64,000 nucleotides of DNA from Arctic95D-9 sp035967665 (lineage in GTDB: Bacteria > Verrucomicrobiota > Verrucomicrobiia > Verrucomicrobiales > DEV007). The notes under the pieces were generated by a model, which was given only the letters and a program-made list of their open reading frames with translations, had not been told where the DNA came from and did no database searches. Where the stretch lies: NCBI GenBank assembly GCA_035967665.1, contig JAYWLB010000125.1:154605-218604 (forward strand), given 5' to 3'. Shown one piece after another: positions 1 to 7,862 of the stretch (positions within the stretch are counted from its first letter, which is position 1; each line of letters opens with the position of its first letter). A program made the translations under genes and the position numbers.

Positions 1-1
1 C

Positions 2-67
2 CGCGACATGAGCTCAAATGCCGATGTCGAAGGGTATCGGTTGGCGAAGCGGATGCTGGAGGGATAG
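2..67 (+). CDS. C-terminal fragment of an unidentified protein
   Basis: The second frame is open from the window edge to a TAG at 65-67 and encodes about 21 residues ending in the basic stretch YRLAKRMLEG. Codon choice is like the neighbouring genes, so this is probably the 3' end of a gene that starts to the left of the window. It is too short to assign to a family. The next 240 bases up to position 309 contain no convincing gene. Confidence 0.35.
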   Translation, partial: RDMSSNADVEGYRLAKRMLEG

Positions 68-309
68 GGAGAAGTAGAGGAGCGAAGTAGCAGAGAAGTA
101 AAGAATGGCTCCGTCCGGGAGACTGTCTCGCTTCGGGAGCTTTTCAAACCTGCTCTTGATCGATTCGTGTTTGAAGGCGGGCGCAGCTGATGGGCTTTGC
201 CGGGAAATCTTCACGAATTTCTGTCGTTTTGCGGAGCGAGATTGCCACTATCAGGCCAGGTGTTTTTCCTTTGTCGTGAGACGGGGGGCGCTTTAGGATT
301 CTGACTGTC

Positions 310-1140
310 ATGATCAGAACGCTCCTTTTTCTACTCTGCTTTTTTGCGACGCCTCTGGTCGCCGAAGACCTCTCGGTGATGTCTTTTAACATTCGTTTTG
401 GCACCGCGAACGACGGTGACAATTCCTGGCCTCATCGGAAAGAGCTGGTCGCGGAGACGATCTCACGCACTTCGCCGGACTTGCTCGGTTTGCAGGAGTC
501 GGTCGATTTTCAGGTTGAGTTCCTCGCCGGGAAGTTACCGGAGTATCAGGTGTATTCGGTTCCCCGTACCCCGGATGGCGGTGAGTCCTGCGCGGTCTTT
601 TTCAAAAAAGATCGGTTTGAAAAACTGGATGCGGGAACTTTCTGGCTCAGCGAAACGCCGGAGGTGGTCGCTTCGAAAAGCTGGGATTCGAGTTTGCCGA
701 GGATTGTGAGTTGGGTGCGTCTCAAAGAGAAATCTTCAGGAAAAGAGATCCTCTACGCGAATACCCATTTTGATCACAAAGGTGAGGTGGCTCGTGAGGA
801 GTCGGCGAAACTGATTCGTGAACGCATTCCCAAAATCGCGGGCGAGACTCCATTCATCATCACGGGAGACTTCAATTGCGTAGACGCAAGCCCTCCCCAT
901 CGCGCGCTGATCGGTGCTGACGGGAAATTCGTCGATACGTTTCGTCACCTCAATCCCGAGGTCGTGCCTGAGAAGGAGGGCACCTTTACCGGCTTTGCCG
1001 AAACGGATAACGGCAAGCGGATCGACTGGGTTGTCTGCTCGCCCTCGTTCGAGGTGAAGTCCGCTGCGATCGATCGATATCGAAAAGAAAAACGGCTGCC
1101 CTCGGATCATTATCCGGTGACAGCCGTTTTGAAGTTCTGA
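310..1140 (+). CDS. Secreted endonuclease/exonuclease/phosphatase family protein
   Basis: A 276-residue hydrolase of the EEP superfamily (the DNase I, sphingomyelinase and inositol-phosphatase fold). Residues 1-18 form a signal peptide (MIRTLLFLLCFFATPLVA), so it acts outside the cytoplasm. The family motifs are in order: SFNIRF (Asn27), GLQE (Glu63), NTHFDH (His153), TGDFNC (Asp187, Asn189), DWVV (Asp239) and SDHYPV (Asp266-His267), so the metal-dependent active site looks complete. The substrate cannot be told; in this lineage such secreted members are often annotated as phosphodiesterases. It stands alone, convergent with the aldo/keto reductase-like gene. The ATG at 310 has no obvious ribosome site but places the signal peptide correctly. 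Confidence 0.85.
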   Translation: MIRTLLFLLCFFATPLVAEDLSVMSFNIRFGTANDGDNSWPHRKELVAETISRTSPDLLGLQESVDFQVEFLAGKLPEYQVYSVPRTPDGGESCAVFFKKDRFEKLDAGTFWLSETPEVVASKSWDSSLPRIVSWVRLKEKSSGKEILYANTHFDHKGEVAREESAKLIRERIPKIAGETPFIITGDFNCVDASPPHRALIGADGKFVDTFRHLNPEVVPEKEGTFTGFAETDNGKRIDWVVCSPSFEVKSAAIDRYRKEKRLPSDHYPVTAVLKF

Positions 1141-1186
1141 TGAGCAGGGCCCGCAGAGGGAGGGGGATTCCCTTTTTTTGAGGGCG

Positions 1187-2305
1187 CTACCAGGCCGCGT
1201 CGAGATTCCACTTCGCGAGCATCGGTTCGAGCTCGGGGCGCATCGGCCAGTGATCGGGCTGAGGCTCGATTCCCTCGTGACGTGTGCTTGCTCCTTTGAG
1301 AACCATGCACCCTTCGTTGTCTCCAATTTGTCGGATTTTTTCGACTTCTTCGGCGGAGAGGGTGACGTCTGGAAGGGCGGCGAATTCGCTGATTTTGTCC
1401 TCGATGGGGCGGGCGTCATCTCCGGCTTCCTGGACGAAGGTGGGTCCGACTGATTTCACCGGGGCCTGACTGAGGTCCCAGGCGCAGGCGAGCTGCAGCA
1501 TCGTAAGTCCGTGTTTTTCGGCAATGGGGCGCATTTTCTCAAGCTTCTCGTTGCCGTGTTCGATCCACCCTTCGGGGCGGTAGGTGCGGTGATCACCGTC
1601 TTTGAAAAAGTGGCCGGGCTTGACGTCGTCGTGGAAAATTCCGCCAAAATCGACGACGCGGGCGAGAATATCGATGTCGAATTCCTGAGCGATCGGGAGC
1701 ACGTAGCGTCCGGGCCAGGGTTCCATCGGATTCAGGATGATCATCGCCGAATCAATTTCGGAGTGAAAGTTTTCCATGCAGTAAGCCATGTCGATGGCAA
1801 AACCGTTTGCGGGTCCGGGGGCAATTCCGGTGTTTAGAGTGAGCCCTTTTTCGCGCAGCGATTTCATCGCTTTCCAGACATCGGGGCTCGAGTATCCGAT
1901 CGAGTCGGGGTTGTGCAGCATCACGATATCGAAGTGATCGGTTCCGCAGCGGTCGGCGCATTTCTTCGTGGCGCGCTCAAGGTATTCCTCGTAGCCGTCG
2001 GGGCCGCGGAGTTCGGGGTGCGTGAAGCGGGCATAGCCTTTGGCACCGGCGCGCTGTCCGTCATAAATGTCATGCCCGATCATGGCAACGAGGCAGTAGT
2101 CATCGCGGTCGATGCCTTCGAGGGCTTTTCCGAGGAGTTCGTCTCCCTGCCCAATCCCGTAGACGTCCGAGGTGAGGAATGTGCGAACGCCTTCGTCATA
2201 GGCCTGACGGGCGAGTTTGACCCAGCGGTCTTCTTCGATGCGCTGCCCAAAGTGCATGAAGCGGCCACCACTCCATGATCCAAATGCGGTTTTTGTGAGA
2301 TCCAT
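1187..2305 (-). CDS. Aldo/keto reductase-like protein with altered active site
   Basis: A 372-residue protein with the AKR TIM-barrel pattern: FLTSDVYG at 43-50, then GDELLGKAL, and FDIVMLHNPDS at 125-135. Tyr49 and His131 align with the catalytic Tyr and His. However, the usual FDTA..YG Asp is Leu44 here, and the usual ATK lysine region reads VAMIGHD (about 73-78) with no Lys. The protein therefore keeps the fold but lacks two of the four catalytic residues, as far as can be judged by eye. It has no signal peptide. It is convergent with the upstream hydrolase gene and divergent from ilvC. It could be a non-redox or substrate-binding relative of AKRs. Confidence 0.75.
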   Translation of the reverse strand: MDLTKTAFGSWSGGRFMHFGQRIEEDRWVKLARQAYDEGVRTFLTSDVYGIGQGDELLGKALEGIDRDDYCLVAMIGHDIYDGQRAGAKGYARFTHPELRGPDGYEEYLERATKKCADRCGTDHFDIVMLHNPDSIGYSSPDVWKAMKSLREKGLTLNTGIAPGPANGFAIDMAYCMENFHSEIDSAMIILNPMEPWPGRYVLPIAQEFDIDILARVVDFGGIFHDDVKPGHFFKDGDHRTYRPEGWIEHGNEKLEKMRPIAEKHGLTMLQLACAWDLSQAPVKSVGPTFVQEAGDDARPIEDKISEFAALPDVTLSAEEVEKIRQIGDNEGCMVLKGASTRHEGIEPQPDHWPMRPELEPMLAKWNLDAAW

Positions 2306-2374
2306 CTTAGACAGTCGCGAAGAGATGCCGAACCGTCAAGAAGCAGAAAAACGGGAGTGCCTTTTTGGTAAAAG

Positions 2375-2402
2375 TTGACGTAGCGAAGTGTCTCCTTATG
2401 TA
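2375..2402 (+). promoter_or_regulatory. Candidate sigma70-type promoter for ilvC
   Basis: TTGACG at 2375-2380 and TATGTA at 2397-2402 are 16 bases apart, about 70 bases before the chosen ilvC start. The -35 match is 5 of 6 bases and the -10 match is weak. This is a pattern match only. Confidence 0.3.
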
Positions 2403-2470
2403 CCGCTTACAATACATGTTGACCATTCTCCTGTTTGAGCGGAACCTACGCGCCTTACAAAAACGTAGAA

Positions 2471-3499
2471 ATGGCAGCAAAAATCTATACAGACAAAGAC
2501 GCGGACCTGGCAGTGCTTAAAGACAAGACCTGTGCCGTGATCGGTTTCGGATCACAAGGTCACGCACACGCCCTGAACTTGAAAGACAGCGGAGTGAAGG
2601 TCATTATCGGCCTCTACGCAAAAAGCAAATCACGTGCAGTGGCTGAGGAATACGGCTTCGAAGTCATGGACACCGCTGATGCCGTCAAAGCAGCGGACGT
2701 GATTTTCATTGCGACTCCTGATACGAAAATCGCTGCGATCTACAACAGTGATATCGCTCCTCACCTTGAAAAAGGTAAGACACTTCTTTTCTCGCACGGT
2801 TTCGCAGTTCACTTCAAAACCATCGAAGTGGATCCAAACGTCAACGTGATCATGGTTGCTCCTAAAGGACCGGGACACATCGTTCGTCGTCAGTTCGTTG
2901 AGGGCAAAGGTGTTCCTTCTCTCATCGCAATTCATCAGAACAAGGATCGTCAGGCGAAGAAAATCGCTCTCGCATGGGCCAAAGGAATCGGTGGCACACG
3001 TGCCGGCGTTTTCGAAACCACTTTCGAAGAGGAAACTGAAACTGACCTTTTCGGTGAGCAGACGGTTCTTTGCGGTGGTGTCAGCCAGCTCATCACAGCC
3101 GGTTTCGAAGTTCTCGTGGAAGCGGGATACCAGCCTGAGATGGCTTACTTCGAGTGTCTTCACGAGCTCAAGCTCACGGTTGACCTTATCAACGAGTCGG
3201 GAATCGGCGGCATGCGTTTCTCAATCTCCGACACTGCAGAGTGGGGCGATGTGAAAACCGGTCCTACCATTATCGATGCTTCGGTTAAGAAGAAAATGGA
3301 GCGTGCTCTCAAAAATATCCAGTCCGGCAAATTTGCTAAAGAGTGGATCAAAGAGTCCGAGACAGGTTGCAAGAACTTCAAAGAGCTTCGTAAAGAAGGT
3401 TCACAGCACCAGATCGAGAAGGTCGGTAAGCGTCTCCGTAACCTCATGCCATGGCTCAAGAAGCGTGACATCAAAGGTTCACAGGCTTCTTACAGCTAG
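2471..3499 (+). CDS. ilvC: Ketol-acid reductoisomerase (NADP+)
   Basis: Class I KARI of 342 residues. It converts acetolactate or acetohydroxybutyrate to the dihydroxy acid in valine, leucine and isoleucine synthesis, in the cytoplasm. The Rossmann motif GFGSQGHAHA lies at 25-34, the conserved APKGPGH loop follows, and the knotted helical domain carries the metal-binding FEEETETDLFGEQ stretch. The ATG at 2471 gives the classic N-terminus MAAKIYTDKDADL. An in-frame TTG at 2435 would add 12 residues not seen in this family, so it was rejected. No ilvB or ilvN lies nearby, so it is a stand-alone transcription unit closed by a good terminator. Confidence 0.97.
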   Translation: MAAKIYTDKDADLAVLKDKTCAVIGFGSQGHAHALNLKDSGVKVIIGLYAKSKSRAVAEEYGFEVMDTADAVKAADVIFIATPDTKIAAIYNSDIAPHLEKGKTLLFSHGFAVHFKTIEVDPNVNVIMVAPKGPGHIVRRQFVEGKGVPSLIAIHQNKDRQAKKIALAWAKGIGGTRAGVFETTFEEETETDLFGEQTVLCGGVSQLITAGFEVLVEAGYQPEMAYFECLHELKLTVDLINESGIGGMRFSISDTAEWGDVKTGPTIIDASVKKKMERALKNIQSGKFAKEWIKESETGCKNFKELRKEGSQHQIEKVGKRLRNLMPWLKKRDIKGSQASYS

Positions 3500-3528
3500 T
3501 GTCTAATTCGTTAGATTAATTTCGAAGA

Positions 3529-3558
3529 AGCCGGGGCAGTGATGCTCCGGCTTTTTTT
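3529..3558 (+). terminator. Rho-independent terminator after ilvC
   Basis: A 10-bp stem (AGCCGGGGCA pairing with TGCTCCGGCT, one G-T wobble) with a 4-base loop is followed directly by seven T. It sits 30 bases after the ilvC stop. Confidence 0.9.
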
Positions 3559-3636
3559 GTGTGGTGATGGGATTGCGGATCTTTGGTTGTTTTCTTTTGA
3601 AAAAGAAAGGGATAAAGATAACGAAAAGGAGTCTCA

Positions 3637-3918
3637 ATGAACCCTTCCGATTTTAAATGCCCTGAATGTGATGCTGACGTTTCGCCGAACGCACGGGGGT
3701 GTCATGCCTGCGGTGCTCGCAAGGAGAATGGAAGGTGGATGCGCTCAGCGATCTACGACGGAATCGGTGTCGATGGGGATGATGATTTCGACTACGACGA
3801 TTTTGTTGAGAGGGAATTCGGTTCGGGGCGGAGTCGGAAAACGCCAAAAGAGAAATTCTGGTGGGTGGTTGCCGTGTTTGTTCTCCTTGTCTTTATCTGG
3901 ATGGTGACGGGCTGTTGA
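3637..3918 (+). CDS. Small zinc-ribbon membrane protein
   Basis: A 93-residue protein with an N-terminal zinc-ribbon knuckle pair (CPEC at 8-11 and CHAC at 22-25), an acidic middle (DGDDDFDYDDF) and one C-terminal transmembrane helix (WWVVAVFVLLVFIWMV). The ribbon would face the cytoplasm. A purine-rich AAAAGGAG ribosome site lies just before the ATG, stronger than most in this window. Function unknown; similar ribbon-plus-helix proteins are common and poorly characterised. It is convergent with the PhoD gene, the two stops being two bases apart. Confidence 0.75.
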   Translation: MNPSDFKCPECDADVSPNARGCHACGARKENGRWMRSAIYDGIGVDGDDDFDYDDFVEREFGSGRSRKTPKEKFWWVVAVFVLLVFIWMVTGC

Positions 3919-3920
3919 GG

Positions 3921-5486
3921 TCAGGCGCGCTTTGCGCCCGGTCTTCCGCTCTCGACGATGTAGGTTGCTTTGGTTTCCATGGGGGCGCCCGGCTTGTCGA
4001 CATAGGCAACGGTGCGGAAGTAGGAAGTCCAGAGTTTCGGAGTGAGTTCGCAGGAAACATAGCCGCGGTTGGAATTGTACCATTTCACAAAATCATTCTG
4101 CGCGGCGGCTCTCTCGTATTCGGGGATGACGTTGCCTCCGTTGCCTGCCGAGGTCATCGAGGTGCCCACGAATTCGGTGCCTACGAGTGGTGAATTGGGA
4201 TCTTCGAAATTCAGCTGCAGGTCATTGACCCAGTTGAGATGGATGTCGCCGGTGAGGACGATGGGATTCGGGATTTGCCTGTCGTGGAAAAACTGAAGGA
4301 GGCGCCGGCGGCTCACCTCATACCCGGGCCATTGATCCATTGAGTAGCGCTTGTCTTCTCCTTCTCCGCGGTTGAGGGGAGCCATCATGACCTGCTGCGC
4401 GAGCACGTTCCAGGTCGAAGGAGATTGGAGGAGATTTTTCATGAGCCACTGCTCCTGGGTTTTTCCGAGCATGGTAGCCTTTTGGTCGAACACCTTTCCC
4501 TCCATCGGTTTTTGATGGTCGCCGTTCGGCTGGTCGGTTCGGTACTGACGGGTGTCGAGAACGTGAAAATTGGCGAGGGTTCCGAATTGGCATTCCCGGT
4601 AGAGTTTCATGTTGGGGCCCCGGGGAAATGACCTGCGGCGAAGCGGCATGAATTCGTAATAGGTTTGATAGGCGTTCATGCGGCGTGCGAGAAATGCCTC
4701 CGGCGAAATCCCCTCTTCCTCGGAGACGAGGTTGGCGCAGTTGTTATCGAATTCGTGATCATCCCAGGTCACGAGCCAGGGGAAAAGGCGATGGGCTTCC
4801 TGCAGTTCTTTGTCGAGACGATACTGCGAGTAGCGGGTTCGGTATTCGGCGAGGGTTTCGACTTCTTTTCCGATGTGCTTTCGCGGTTTGTTATCGACGC
4901 CTCCGTATTCATAAATGTAGTCGCCGAGATGAACGACGAGATCGAGGTCCTCTGCCGCCATGTGAGGGTAGCCGTTGAAATACCCCGTTTCGAAATGTTG
5001 GCAGGAGGTGAAGGCAAAGCGCATCCTGTCCGGGCTCGCGTCTCGTGGTGGTGCCGTTCGCGTGCGGCCGACCGGACTGGTTTCGCTGCCGGTGTGAAAG
5101 CGGTAAAAGTACCAGCGATGCGGTCTTAAATTCTCAACTTCAACATGGACCGAGTGGCCCAGTTGCGGCATTGCGAGAGCATTCCCGGTTTGCGAGATCT
5201 GAGTGAAGGCTTCGTCCCCCGCGACTTCCCACCGGACCCGAACGGGTTCCGATGGCATGCCGCCGCCATCGAGTGGGTTTGGTGCGAGGCGGGTCCAGAT
5301 GACGACGCCATCCGGCTCGGGATCACCTGAGGCCACTCCGAGGGTAAAGGGATTAGAGGAAAAAGCAGGCGATTCGAGAATCTGGCCTGATGCGTAATCC
5401 GGAAGATAGGGGATCGCCGATACCGTGGCGAGGTAGCTGAGAAACTGACGACGTTCGATTCCGTATCGGCGATTCTTTTTTTGCAT
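3921..5486 (-). CDS. phoD: PhoD-family alkaline phosphatase/phosphodiesterase, Tat-exported
   Basis: A 521-residue secreted metallophosphoesterase that releases phosphate from phosphoesters outside the cytoplasmic membrane. The chosen start gives a Tat signal with ERRQFLSYL near residue 12, then the PhoD N-terminal domain (FTLGVASGDPEPDGVVIWTRL). The metal-site motifs are HLGDYIYEYGG, TWDDHEFDNN and LTGDIHLNWV. The open frame continues upstream to 5603, but those residues do not look like protein and would overlap the divergent gene. No Pho-regulatory site could be identified by eye. It is divergent from the RelE-like gene. Confidence 0.9.
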   Translation of the reverse strand: MQKKNRRYGIERRQFLSYLATVSAIPYLPDYASGQILESPAFSSNPFTLGVASGDPEPDGVVIWTRLAPNPLDGGGMPSEPVRVRWEVAGDEAFTQISQTGNALAMPQLGHSVHVEVENLRPHRWYFYRFHTGSETSPVGRTRTAPPRDASPDRMRFAFTSCQHFETGYFNGYPHMAAEDLDLVVHLGDYIYEYGGVDNKPRKHIGKEVETLAEYRTRYSQYRLDKELQEAHRLFPWLVTWDDHEFDNNCANLVSEEEGISPEAFLARRMNAYQTYYEFMPLRRRSFPRGPNMKLYRECQFGTLANFHVLDTRQYRTDQPNGDHQKPMEGKVFDQKATMLGKTQEQWLMKNLLQSPSTWNVLAQQVMMAPLNRGEGEDKRYSMDQWPGYEVSRRRLLQFFHDRQIPNPIVLTGDIHLNWVNDLQLNFEDPNSPLVGTEFVGTSMTSAGNGGNVIPEYERAAAQNDFVKWYNSNRGYVSCELTPKLWTSYFRTVAYVDKPGAPMETKATYIVESGRPGAKRA

Positions 5487-5647
5487 TCCCGAGGGTATCG
5501 GGGAGGCGGGTGGCCCTTCAATTCTATTTTGGAATTGATCGCGTAATGACATCGAAGGGAAGTGCCGTGCTGCGGCTTGCGTCCCTCCTGCGTATTTACT
5601 CAAAGTTTTCCATTGTTTCGGACGCCGGTTCGAGGGAAGATTGGCGC

Positions 5648-6028
5648 GTGTTCCAGGTAATTTTTAACGAAATCAGTGCAGCCGAGATCTCACAACTGCC
5701 GACGCTTGAGCAGTTGGAGGTGTTGAGTGAATTTCAGGTTCGTCCTGAAGATCTTGAAGGGATCGAAGATCATCCTGCCGATGCGCCGTTTGGTGAGATT
5801 CAGCGCGATGGGAAGAGTCTCTACCGCTATCGCGCGAGTGATGTCCGGATTTATTTTGAAGTGTCCGATGATCATCAGTCGGTCATCGTTCACCGCGTTT
5901 TGAGCAAGAATACCTTTCAGGATTTTCTCTACCGCGCCAATCTTCCGGTTGAGGATGATGAGGAGCTGGCCGGCTCGAAGCAGTTTTGGGAATTGATTGA
6001 GGAAGGTGAGCGCGCCCGCCGCGTCTAA
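5648..6028 (+). CDS. RelE/ParE-fold protein, possible orphan toxin-like
   Basis: A protein of about 126 residues if it starts at the GTG at 5648; in-frame starts at 5546 (ATG) and 5510 (GTG) are also possible. The core FGEIQRDGKSLYRYRASDVRIYFEV followed by VIVHRVLSKNTFQDFLYR resembles the RelE/ParE pattern G-lyRyRvgdyRiiyev...vlrvghR. Unlike classical toxins it has an acidic C-terminal tail (PVEDDEELAGSKQFWELIEEGE), and no antitoxin gene is beside it. It ends 6 bases before the aminotransferase gene, so the two are probably co-transcribed. That argues for a housekeeping or regulatory role rather than an addiction module. Confidence 0.6.
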   Translation: MFQVIFNEISAAEISQLPTLEQLEVLSEFQVRPEDLEGIEDHPADAPFGEIQRDGKSLYRYRASDVRIYFEVSDDHQSVIVHRVLSKNTFQDFLYRANLPVEDDEELAGSKQFWELIEEGERARRV

Positions 6029-6034
6029 TTCGTC

Positions 6035-7213
6035 ATGTCCGATCTTATTTCCCGTCTCGAATCCGACGAATCTTTTCGCCGGGAATCTTTCCCTGCCTGC
6101 CGTGATCGTATTTTCATGGCTCATGCGGCAGTCACTGCGATCCCGCAAGTTGCCATCAGCGCGATGGATGAATTCAATCGCGCTTCTGCCACGGGGGAGC
6201 TTGATTACTCCAAAGTGCTCCTCAAGGACATGGACGAGGTGCGGGTTTCCGCTGCCAAGCTCATCCAGAGCAGCCCGGATGAAATCGCCCTGCTTGGGCC
6301 GACGAGCCTGGGTTTGAGCCTCGTTGCCAACGGGATTTCCTGGAACGAAGGCGACGAGATCATTACTTATCTCGATGACTATCCCGCGAACGTTTATCCC
6401 TGGAAATTTCTCGAGCGAAAGGGCGTCAAAGTTGTGTATCTCCAGCCCGGTGAGACCGGGGCGATCACTCCTGAGCTGGTCGAGGCGGCGATGACGCCGA
6501 AGACACGCCTTCTCGCGCTCGCATCGAATAACTTCCTGACCGGTTTCCGGCTCGATACCGCGGCGATCGGTGCTTTGGCTCGGAAACACGGAGCGCTTTT
6601 CTGTCTCGACGCGATTCAGACCTGCGGTGCCTTTGAGACCCTGGCGAAGGACGTCGATTTCATGAGCGCCGATTCTCACAAGTGGATGCTCGGGCCAATG
6701 ACCGCAGGGATTGTCTACGTGGACAAAAATCGCTTCGAAGAGCTGGAACCCAGTCTTCTCGGGGCCTGGAACGTAAAGTCGCCGAATTTTATTGCTCAGG
6801 ACGCGGTCGAATTTGAGCCCGGAGGGCGTCGCTACGAGCCCGGCGTTTTGAATGCGCAGGGACTTGTCGGTATGAAAGCATCACTCGATATGCTGAATGG
6901 GATTGGAATCCCCGCAGTCGAGGCGCGTCTCCTTGAGTTGAAGACTGCCATTTGCAAGGGGCTTGAGTCGATGGGCTTCAATGTTGTCGGGCCTCAGACG
7001 GGAATTAACGCTTCGGGGATCACTTCCTTCACTGACTTCGCCAACCCCGGGCAAATCGAGGGGTTATACTCTTATTTACTCGAAAAAGAAGTCGTGCTGA
7101 GTTTTCGCCATGACCGGTCAGGGGTGCCTTATTTGCGTTTCAGTCCCCATTTCTACAATACTCACGCTGAAATTGAGGCAGTAATGGCGGCGATTAGCAA
7201 CGGTCGTACTTGA
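6035..7213 (+). CDS. Class V aminotransferase-fold PLP enzyme
   Basis: A 392-residue PLP enzyme of the cysteine desulfurase / isopenicillin-N-epimerase group. The PLP lysine is Lys216 in SADSHKWMLGP, with the ring-binding Asp192 in FCLDAIQTCG. A C-terminal small domain (GVPYLRFSPHFYNTHAEIEAVM) matches the family. No catalytic-loop cysteine typical of SufS or IscS is evident, so desulfurase activity is uncertain; an aminotransferase, epimerase or kynureninase-like lyase role is equally possible. It directly follows the RelE-fold gene, and accB begins 116 bases downstream. Confidence 0.85.
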   Translation: MSDLISRLESDESFRRESFPACRDRIFMAHAAVTAIPQVAISAMDEFNRASATGELDYSKVLLKDMDEVRVSAAKLIQSSPDEIALLGPTSLGLSLVANGISWNEGDEIITYLDDYPANVYPWKFLERKGVKVVYLQPGETGAITPELVEAAMTPKTRLLALASNNFLTGFRLDTAAIGALARKHGALFCLDAIQTCGAFETLAKDVDFMSADSHKWMLGPMTAGIVYVDKNRFEELEPSLLGAWNVKSPNFIAQDAVEFEPGGRRYEPGVLNAQGLVGMKASLDMLNGIGIPAVEARLLELKTAICKGLESMGFNVVGPQTGINASGITSFTDFANPGQIEGLYSYLLEKEVVLSFRHDRSGVPYLRFSPHFYNTHAEIEAVMAAISNGRT

Positions 7214-7329
7214 CGAACCGCTCAGATGCGTATTCTATCGGGCTGATTTTAGCGCTGGCGTCCTGTCATTATCTACGTGAGAATACGGCGCGCCAGTCGC
7301 AAATTGTAACTTAACTGAGAGGGATCGCA

Positions 7330-7812
7330 TTGGACTTCAAAGAAATTAAAAAAATTGTAGAGCTCATGGACGAACATGGGCTTTCCCAGTTCAAACTTGA
7401 GCAGGACGAAACTAAGCTCGAATTGAAAAAAGGGGGCGACGTTGATATGCAGGCTATTCAGCAATTGATGGCCAGCGCTCCGGCTCCTCAGTATGCAGCT
7501 CCTGCACCGGCTCCTGCTGTGGGCGCGGCGGCTCCTGCTGCTGCAGTTGGCCCTGCCGGGCTGCCTGCCGGAGTTGAGGAAATCACCTCCCCTATGGTTG
7601 GAACTTTCTACGCGGCTCCGTCACCGGATTCGGATGATTTTGTAAAGGTCGGCTCAAAAGTTTCCGCTGACACACCTGTTTGCATCGTTGAGGCAATGAA
7701 GGTGATGAATGAAATCCAGGCCGAGGTTTCCGGTGAGATCGTTGAGATCCTTATTGAGAGCGGAACTGCGGTTCAGTACGGGGAAGCGCTCTTCCGCGTC
7801 AAAACATCCTAA
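7330..7812 (+). CDS. accB: Biotin carboxyl carrier protein of acetyl-CoA carboxylase
   Basis: A 160-residue BCCP that carries carboxybiotin between biotin carboxylase and the carboxyltransferase in the first step of fatty-acid synthesis. It has the typical N-terminal helix (MDFKEIKKIVELMDEHGLSQ), a flexible Ala/Pro linker at about 50-80, and the biotinyl domain with Lys124 in VEAMKVMNE. The start is a TTG at 7330, preceded by GAGAGGG. The next in-frame ATG (7366) would remove the conserved N-terminus. It forms a unit with accC 50 bases downstream. Confidence 0.95.
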   Translation: MDFKEIKKIVELMDEHGLSQFKLEQDETKLELKKGGDVDMQAIQQLMASAPAPQYAAPAPAPAVGAAAPAAAVGPAGLPAGVEEITSPMVGTFYAAPSPDSDDFVKVGSKVSADTPVCIVEAMKVMNEIQAEVSGEIVEILIESGTAVQYGEALFRVKTS

Positions 7813-7862
7813 TCGGCTGCACACAAGCTGATTAGAACCCCATTCATCGGGAGCCAGACGTC

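Noticed and set aside
68..309. Short open frames before the first hydrolase gene
   Set aside because: Both strands have frames of about 60-90 codons, but none shows a signal peptide, domain or good start; they overlap each other.
1161..1178. Small hairpin with T-run after the first hydrolase gene
   Set aside because: Stem is only about 4 bp (AGGG/CCCT); the T-run could be chance.
2435..2470. Upstream TTG start for ilvC
   Set aside because: Adds MSGTYAPYKNVE, which is not seen at the start of ketol-acid reductoisomerases; ATG 2471 gives the standard N-terminus.
5690..6679. 329-codon open frame antisense to the RelE-like and aminotransferase genes
   Set aside because: The plus-strand frames carry recognisable family motifs (RelE-type core, SADSHKW); the antisense frame has none.
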